In this document: positions 34,101-38,910 of the stretch, one piece after another
How positions within the stretch are numbered: position 1 is the stretch's first letter
How the letters are laid out: every line of letters begins with the position of its first letter
Source of the DNA: an uncultured bacterium
Lineage (GTDB): Bacteria > Fidelibacterota > Marinisomatia > Marinisomatales > UBA1611
Assembly (NCBI GenBank): GCA_905478065.1
Contig: CAJQGZ010000049.1
Span: 1-38,910 of the forward strand
Direction of reading: 5' to 3'
Length of the DNA: 38,910 nucleotides
The notes under the pieces: generated by a model
What the model was told of the DNA's origin: nothing
What the model saw: only the letters and a program-made list of their open reading frames with translations
The model's database searches: none
Made by a program: the position numbers and the translations under genes

Positions 34101-35384
34101 CTATTTAATGCAAATTTGATCTGCAATTTTTATTGATGCTCCAGAGTGAGCAAAGACGATTTCTGTTGCAGCCTTTCCAGCAATGATTATTTTTTTTTCA
34201 TCCAAAAGGTAACTTGTAATTAGATTTTTAAAATCTAATCTTTTTTTAATACTATGCCCAGCATGAAGACCGACAATTTCTATAGCCTCTTTAAATTTTT
34301 TATAATTTGGACCAAATATAGTAGGGATACCTGCGATTGCAGGTTCCATAAGATTGTGGACACCAGAAGAAAAGCCACCACCAATATATGCAAGTTTGGA
34401 TTTCCAATATAATTCAGACAAAATACCAACAGTATTCACTATTGTCACTTTTGAACCAACGCCATCAATATCATTTAATGATTCTATTATTTTTACACTC
34501 AGATTATTTCTTTTAAATACATTACTTAGATATCTATTTTCTTGCTCACTAGGCTCATGTGAAGCCCAAATAATTTTTATATCATTAAATTCTTTAATAA
34601 ATGAAATTGTTTGCGACAAAAACATGTTGCGATCTTCTTTGTGCATACTAGAAAGAATAAATATATTTTCCCTTTTTTCGATTTTAACTTTTTTTGAAGC
34701 ATTAATTTTACTAGAGCTGTTAATTACCTGATCAAATCTAGGATTTCCAGTAACTATTATATTTTTTGTATTCGAAAAACAGACATATTTTTTAATAGAA
34801 ATAAAATCATCTTCATTAATCACAAATATTTTTGTAAACCAGGAATAGATTGGTTTGTAAAAATAGTAGGTGAATGAGAATTTATTATTAAAAAATTTTT
34901 TGGATTGAGCTCCAAATAAAAATGTTTTAATTGATCTTCTTTTCGCAACCCATAAAAAATTAAACCATAAATCATTATTTGCTAGCACTATAGCAGTCGG
35001 GTTTACAATATCAAACACAGAATTAATCGTCCAATAGAAATCAAATGGCATAAAGATTTTACAATCTATATTTTGATTATGAGTATTAAAATATCCACTT
35101 GGTGAAAAAAAGCTAACTAAAATTATTGTCTTTTTATTTTTATTTTTCAAATTATTAATTACTGGTTCGGCCTGTAAATACTCACCATAAGAAGAACAGT
35201 GAAACCACATAATATTATTATATATATTACTTTTATTAAAGTATTGCTTTAAATATTTAACTACTCCAATCCGCCCGGTAAAACCTTTTCTGATTTTTTT
35301 ATTAAATATTGAAAGTATGAGAATTGTAAATAAAAAAGCAGGGTACAAAAATATATTATAGATGACAAACAATACTATATTCAT
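34101..35384 (-). CDS. waaA: 3-deoxy-D-manno-octulosonic acid (Kdo) transferase
   Basis: About 427 residues using the ATG at 35384, one base after the heptosyltransferase stop; a TTG at 35417 would overlap that gene. An N-terminal membrane anchor (LFVIYNIFLYPAFLFTILIL) precedes the GT-B Kdo-transferase domain: WFHCSSYGEYLQAEPVI with the catalytic-type Glu, ILVSFFSPSGYFN, AIVLANNDLWFNFL, FLFGAQ, VTGNPRFDQV and the donor-binding IGGGFSSGVHNLMEPAIAGIP and GPNYKKFKEA. It attaches Kdo to lipid A on the cytoplasmic face of the inner membrane, so the cell makes LPS. The neighbour is a heptosyltransferase. Ile-, Lys- and Asn-rich, more divergent from well-known WaaA than its neighbours are from theirs. 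Confidence 0.9.
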   Translation of the reverse strand: MNIVLFVIYNIFLYPAFLFTILILSIFNKKIRKGFTGRIGVVKYLKQYFNKSNIYNNIMWFHCSSYGEYLQAEPVINNLKNKNKKTIILVSFFSPSGYFNTHNQNIDCKIFMPFDFYWTINSVFDIVNPTAIVLANNDLWFNFLWVAKRRSIKTFLFGAQSKKFFNNKFSFTYYFYKPIYSWFTKIFVINEDDFISIKKYVCFSNTKNIIVTGNPRFDQVINSSSKINASKKVKIEKRENIFILSSMHKEDRNMFLSQTISFIKEFNDIKIIWASHEPSEQENRYLSNVFKRNNLSVKIIESLNDIDGVGSKVTIVNTVGILSELYWKSKLAYIGGGFSSGVHNLMEPAIAGIPTIFGPNYKKFKEAIEIVGLHAGHSIKKRLDFKNLITSYLLDEKKIIIAGKAATEIVFAHSGASIKIADQICIK

Positions 35385-35385
35385 T

Positions 35386-36393
35386 CTATAATCTTTCAAG
35401 AACTGATTTAACAGCAATTTCAGAAGAAATTAAATTCATACAATGCTGGCTAGACCTATAGCAACTTTTTTTACCATTTTGGGAGCACGGACGACACCAT
35501 AAATCTGTCTCAATATTCTTCGAAGAAGACAAAGAAACACCACCCCCTGTCTCTTTAGTTGTCGGACCTAAAATCATATTAACAGATTTACCGAGAGCTT
35601 CTGCTATATGGACCAAGCCAGTATCACTACCTAGAACCGTATCTGATAAAGATAATATAGACATTGCCTGTCTTAGATTTGTCTTACCAGTCAAATTAAC
35701 TACTTGATTATTTATTTTTTCAATCTCATTATTAATTTTATCTTTTACGCCTCCTAGCAGAACAATACTTTCATTGGATCTAGATATGATTTTATTTATT
35801 GCTTTGCTATATTTTGCTACTCCCCATTGTTTTTGAGGCCAAGCGGCACCAGGCACGATTGCAATAAACCGCCCTTCGACATTATTTTTTTTTAAAAAAC
35901 TAATTGCATTTTTTCGTTCTAAATCGCTAACACTTAAATAGGTCTTTGGAAATTCTATACTTTTATACTCTTCCAAGCAATTGTGATACATGTGCGTAGC
36001 AGAAAAATTTAAGGGAAACATGTTTATATGGAATTGAAAAAGAATAAATCTTAGAAATCTAGGCTTCTTTACTCTTGAGATACTTTGACCGATACCTTTA
36101 GTAATTAGTCTAGATCGTATAGAGCCATGTAAATCAAAAACCTTATTATAATTTGACGATTTTATAAACTTATTAAATTCTAACAACTCCTTAAAATTTG
36201 AGTTACTATTTAGCTCAATTACTCTATCAATTTCTGGATGAAATTCTAAAATTGAAGAGAATTTATCTAATGTTAAGTAGTGAATTTCAAAATTTGGAAA
36301 AGTTTTTTTTAAGGTAGCTATAAAAGATGTTGTAAGAACAATATCGCCAATTGAACTAAAGCGAATAACCAGAATTTTTCCAGAAAGAGTCAC
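35386..36393 (-). CDS. Glycosyltransferase family 9 (LPS heptosyltransferase)
   Basis: 335 residues from a GTG start. GT9 signatures: N-terminal KILVIRFSSIGDIVLTTSFI and KVFDLHGSIRSRL, then IVPGAAWPQKQWGVAKYSK and the ADP-heptose-binding DTVLGSDTGLVHIAEALGKS with LGPTTKETGG. It transfers heptose to the LPS core in the cytoplasm. A C-terminal group of cysteines (WCRPCSQNGKKSCYRSSQHC) is common in this family. It lies between the polyprenyl synthase (1-base gap) and waaA (1-base gap), so it is tightly coupled to both. Whether it is heptosyltransferase I or II is not decidable here. Confidence 0.92.
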   Translation of the reverse strand: MTLSGKILVIRFSSIGDIVLTTSFIATLKKTFPNFEIHYLTLDKFSSILEFHPEIDRVIELNSNSNFKELLEFNKFIKSSNYNKVFDLHGSIRSRLITKGIGQSISRVKKPRFLRFILFQFHINMFPLNFSATHMYHNCLEEYKSIEFPKTYLSVSDLERKNAISFLKKNNVEGRFIAIVPGAAWPQKQWGVAKYSKAINKIISRSNESIVLLGGVKDKINNEIEKINNQVVNLTGKTNLRQAMSILSLSDTVLGSDTGLVHIAEALGKSVNMILGPTTKETGGGVSLSSSKNIETDLWCRPCSQNGKKSCYRSSQHCMNLISSEIAVKSVLERL

Positions 36394-36394
36394 T

Positions 36395-37372
36395 TTACCT
36401 TTTACGCTTGATATTAAATGAGACCAATTGGGTTAGCGATTTCTTTATTTCTGATTCTTCATAACCTTGAATAGCATCAATAGCTTTTTCCGAAAACTCA
36501 TTAAGTTTACCGTTTGCATATCTAAAACCACCTGATTCCGAAATCATTTCATTAATATCTTTTAAATTTGCTTTTGTTTTTTTCTTAGATCGAACAAGCG
36601 ATTTTAATTTTTTACTTTGTGCTTTTGTTGAGTTTTCCAACGAAAAAATTAAAGGCAAGGTAATCATATTTTTTTTCACATCTCCACCAGCATCTTTCCC
36701 TGTCTGACTTTCTGAACCTAAAAAATCAAAAAGATCATCTTTAATTTGAAAAGCCATCCCAAGATTATCTCCATATAAAAAGGTGGCTTTTCTATCTGCC
36801 ATGTCATTGGTCGTAGTAATAGCACCAAGTTCGCAACTCGCTGATATTAAAGAAGCTGTTTTTTGATTAATCATCTCGTAATAAAAATCTTTAGACATAT
36901 TTCTAGTTAAACTTTTTTCAATTTGCATGATTTCGCCAGCACTCAACTTTTCTGCCGTCTTTGAAATTAGGTCTAACGCATCAAAATTCTTTAAATTGAC
37001 CATATTAATTAACGCTTTAGCTAAAATAAAATCTCCCATTAAAACAGATATTTTGTTTTTCCATATTTGTTTTACAGATGGTTTTCCGCGTCTCATTTTG
37101 CCATCATCGACAATATCGTCATGAATTAATGTAGCAACATGTAATAATTCCATCATAGCAGCGGCTCTGTAAGAGTGAGTAGTAGGCTCATTACATAACC
37201 TAGCACAGAGAAGAGTCAGAGTAGGTCGAATAGCCTTTCCTCTATTCTTAACAAGATAACCAGAAATAGAGTTGATGAGCTTCACATCTGAATCCAATGC
37301 ATTTTTGAATTCTTTATAAAACTCAATAATATCTTTTTCAATAGGTAATTTTATTTTATCTAATTCATTCAT
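36395..37372 (-). CDS. Trans-isoprenyl diphosphate synthase (polyprenyl synthetase)
   Basis: 325 residues, all-helical prenyl synthase. The first aspartate-rich motif is LIHDDIVDDGKMRRGKPSV and the second is FQIKDDLFDFLG, with the KNRGKAIRPTL start block, MGDFILAKAL and the K-T pair in MINQKTASLISA. The small residues five and four positions before the first motif (region MMELLHVATLIHDD) fit a long-chain enzyme such as octaprenyl or heptaprenyl diphosphate synthase, for quinone side chains, though chain length is not proven. It begins 19 bases after tatC and is coupled to the heptosyltransferase gene. Confidence 0.95.
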   Translation of the reverse strand: MNELDKIKLPIEKDIIEFYKEFKNALDSDVKLINSISGYLVKNRGKAIRPTLTLLCARLCNEPTTHSYRAAAMMELLHVATLIHDDIVDDGKMRRGKPSVKQIWKNKISVLMGDFILAKALINMVNLKNFDALDLISKTAEKLSAGEIMQIEKSLTRNMSKDFYYEMINQKTASLISASCELGAITTTNDMADRKATFLYGDNLGMAFQIKDDLFDFLGSESQTGKDAGGDVKKNMITLPLIFSLENSTKAQSKKLKSLVRSKKKTKANLKDINEMISESGGFRYANGKLNEFSEKAIDAIQGYEESEIKKSLTQLVSFNIKRKR

Positions 37373-37391
37373 ATTCTGATATAAAATTTAA

Positions 37392-38147
37392 CTATGTATT
37401 TTTCTTAAAACCTTTGGTCTTATTTACCATCCAAGACACTCCAATACTTAGTTCAAACAAAATAATAAGTGGAAAAGCCATTACCACCATACTGACTGGA
37501 TCAGGTGGAGTAATAAAAGACGATACTATAAAAATAGCCACAATAGAGTGCCTCCTATAGTGTCTCATAAAAGCTGGAGTCAAAACACCAATTGTTGATA
37601 ATAAAAAAGAGATTACTGGCAACTGAAAAACAATACCGCACCCCAGTAGAAGCCAGGTAATAAAGCTAAAATAATGGTTTATAGAAAAATTATTTAAAAT
37701 ATTTTCTCCTGAAAGTCCAGCAAAAAAGTTTAAACAATATGGTATTAGTATCTCGTAACTAAAAAAAATACCTGAACAAAAAGAAAAAAAAGAAAATACA
37801 ACCAGTGGTAAAACAAAACCTTTTTCATTAGCGTAAAGACCTGGAGCAATAAATTTCCATATTTGGTAGGTTATAACCGGTACCGAAATAACCAATCCGC
37901 CAATAAAGGCTATGGTCCATTTAATAATAAACATTCCTTGAACTGACAAAACCTGCAAGTTTATAGGATTATTAGTATTTATATTTTCTAATGGCCTTAG
38001 AAGTAGGTTAAGTATTAGATCGATAAAAAAGAAGGTTATTATACCACCCAAAATCACGGATGAAATTGTTTTAATTATTCTCCATCTTAATTCTTCAAGA
38101 TGATCAATAAAACTCATAGACTTTTGCTCAGAATCCACTAAAATCAC
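37392..38147 (-). CDS. tatC: Sec-independent translocase subunit TatC
   Basis: 251 residues with the TatC signature MSFIDHLEELRWRIIKT and six hydrophobic segments, including TWLLLGCGIVFQLPVISFLL and FSFCSGIFFSYEILIPY. The conserved central block FIAPGLYANEKGFVLPLV and the late RRHSIVAIFIVSSFITPPDP are typical. TatC binds twin-arginine signal peptides at the inner membrane; tatA is not in this window. The start is GTG at 38147, sharing a base with the meaB stop (TAGTG); the ATG at 38117 (MSFIDHLEEL) is an equally good start. Confidence 0.97.
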   Translation of the reverse strand: MILVDSEQKSMSFIDHLEELRWRIIKTISSVILGGIITFFFIDLILNLLLRPLENINTNNPINLQVLSVQGMFIIKWTIAFIGGLVISVPVITYQIWKFIAPGLYANEKGFVLPLVVFSFFSFCSGIFFSYEILIPYCLNFFAGLSGENILNNFSINHYFSFITWLLLGCGIVFQLPVISFLLSTIGVLTPAFMRHYRRHSIVAIFIVSSFITPPDPVSMVVMAFPLIILFELSIGVSWMVNKTKGFKKNT

Positions 38148-38910
38148 TAACTGAAGTTTGAAATTAGCTTCTTTACAACTGCACTTGGAGGACTCTCAAG
38201 GGAATTAATTGATTCAGTAATTTTTTTAAATAATTTTTCTTGATCTTCAGTCCAGAATTCTTGTTCTAATTTTTCAGATATAGTGTCTTTAATTCTATTC
38301 TTATACCTTTCTAAACGACGATTTTTAAACTTATCATTTTTTTTAAAATCATTAATATCTGAAAGGATTTTATCAAGTACATATGCAACCCCATCCCCTG
38401 TACTAGCCGTAGTCCTCAATACTGAAGGGATAAAGCTATTAGGCTTACTAAAACTATGCAGTGTATCGGATAGTGTCCTCTCAATACGCTTGGAACCAGG
38501 CCTATCAGCTTTATTTACAACAAAAATATCTGCTATTTCAATTATTCCTGCTTTCATTAATTGCACCTCATCACCCGATTCAGGAACAAGCACCACAACT
38601 GTAAAATCAGCAGCATTTACAATATCATGTTCGGCCTGCCCTACGCCCACAGTTTCATATATAATAATGTCTTTACCACTTGCCGCCAAAACATCACCTG
38701 TTTCTCGAGCTTTTCTGCATAAGCCTCCAAGATCACCTCGATTACCCATACTTCTTATGTAAACATTATTATTTTCTGAATATTTACTAATTCTGACCCT
38801 ATCACCTAACAATGCACCCCCACTAAAGGGACTACTCGGATCTATAGCAACCACACCGACAGAAAGATTTTTAGATAAAAAAATTGAAACAAAGTTATCA
38901 ACTAATGTGC
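38147..38910 (-). CDS. meaB: MeaB/ArgK-type G3E GTPase, 5' end outside the window
   Basis: 254 codons are visible and the frame stays open to the window edge (TLVDNFVSIFLSKNLSVGVV before AIDPSSPFSGGALLGDR), so the Walker A motif lies just beyond. Visible motifs: the DPSS magnesium/switch I loop, YIRSMGNRGDLGGL, the switch II segment IIIYETVGVGQAEHDIV, the G4 motif VVNKADRPG and the C-terminal dimerisation helix with YKNRIKDTISEKLEQ. MeaB protects and loads methylmalonyl-CoA mutase with adenosylcobalamin. The mutase is not visible but may lie upstream. The frame overlaps tatC by one base. Confidence 0.95.
   Translation of the reverse strand, partial: TLVDNFVSIFLSKNLSVGVVAIDPSSPFSGGALLGDRVRISKYSENNNVYIRSMGNRGDLGGLCRKARETGDVLAASGKDIIIYETVGVGQAEHDIVNAADFTVVVLVPESGDEVQLMKAGIIEIADIFVVNKADRPGSKRIERTLSDTLHSFSKPNSFIPSVLRTTASTGDGVAYVLDKILSDINDFKKNDKFKNRRLERYKNRIKDTISEKLEQEFWTEDQEKLFKKITESINSLESPPSAVVKKLISNFS

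Noticed and set aside
38283-38762. 159-codon plus-strand open frame over meaB
   Set aside because: meaB is unmistakable on the other strand; the frame has no ribosome binding site or recognisable domain.
1-38910. CRISPR arrays, transposons, prophage genes, tRNAs
   Set aside because: No regularly spaced repeats, transposase or integrase motifs, or cloverleaf sequences were seen on either strand.

Overview
The window is a strongly AT-rich, gene-dense stretch of a Gram-negative (diderm) bacterial chromosome. LPS genes (Kdo transferase, heptosyltransferase), a phenylalanine-terminated outer-membrane barrel, lipoproteins, TatC and SRP components all fit this. The gene mix (FecR and Calx-beta envelope proteins, an ECF sigma/Spy-like module, signal peptides ending in Q) suggests an uncultured marine member of the FCB group, for example Candidatus Marinimicrobia (SAR406). 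That placement is inference, not proof. I see no phage, insertion sequence, CRISPR array, tRNA or rRNA.

Layout. 1-2493 (minus): SRP RNA, dnaX, ybaB and the first codons of recR, an order also known from Bacillus. 2635-6521 (minus): an envelope operon of unknown function, made of a FecR-domain outer-membrane barrel protein and three small proteins. 6617-8305 (minus): quinone-type D-lactate dehydrogenase. 8529-12538 (plus): a large Calx-beta/PKD surface protein, then msrA. 12642-13727 (minus): serC. 13873-16370 (minus): ECF sigma factor, putative anti-sigma factor, Spy/CpxP-like protein and lipoprotein, which look like an envelope-stress unit. 16434-19409 (plus): UvrD-type helicase fused to an Fe-S nuclease. 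19414-24971 (minus): DegT aminotransferase, tldD, tldE, rmuC and a lipoprotein. 25195-25632 (plus): hsp20 behind a sigma-54-type promoter. 25690-27165 (minus): an EF-hand protein related to NADPH oxidases. 27261-30064 (plus): a CBS-type PLP enzyme translationally coupled to a glycoside hydrolase/thioredoxin fusion. 30061-38910 (minus): a long, tightly packed run of a QEGLA-family peptidase, rimO, ftsY, a CDP-alcohol phosphatidyltransferase, waaA, a heptosyltransferase, a polyprenyl synthase, tatC and meaB.

How the genes relate. The SRP RNA and FtsY supply membrane targeting and TatC the folded-protein export route. waaA, the heptosyltransferase, the phospholipid synthase and the polyprenyl synthase build the envelope. 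The sigma/anti-sigma/Spy-like unit probably monitors that envelope. MsrA, the thioredoxin-like domain on the glycosidase, Hsp20 and the helicase-nuclease are protein-quality and DNA-repair functions.

Most unusual items: (1) a NOX5/NOX2-like protein with four EF-hands that lacks the haem-carrying membrane domain and has altered NADPH motifs; (2) a GH1 beta-glycosidase fused to a TlpA-like thioredoxin domain; (3) a sigma-54 promoter with two spaced palindromes in front of hsp20; (4) a DnaX without the zinc-module cysteines but with an A8 slippery run just before its tau-specific domain.
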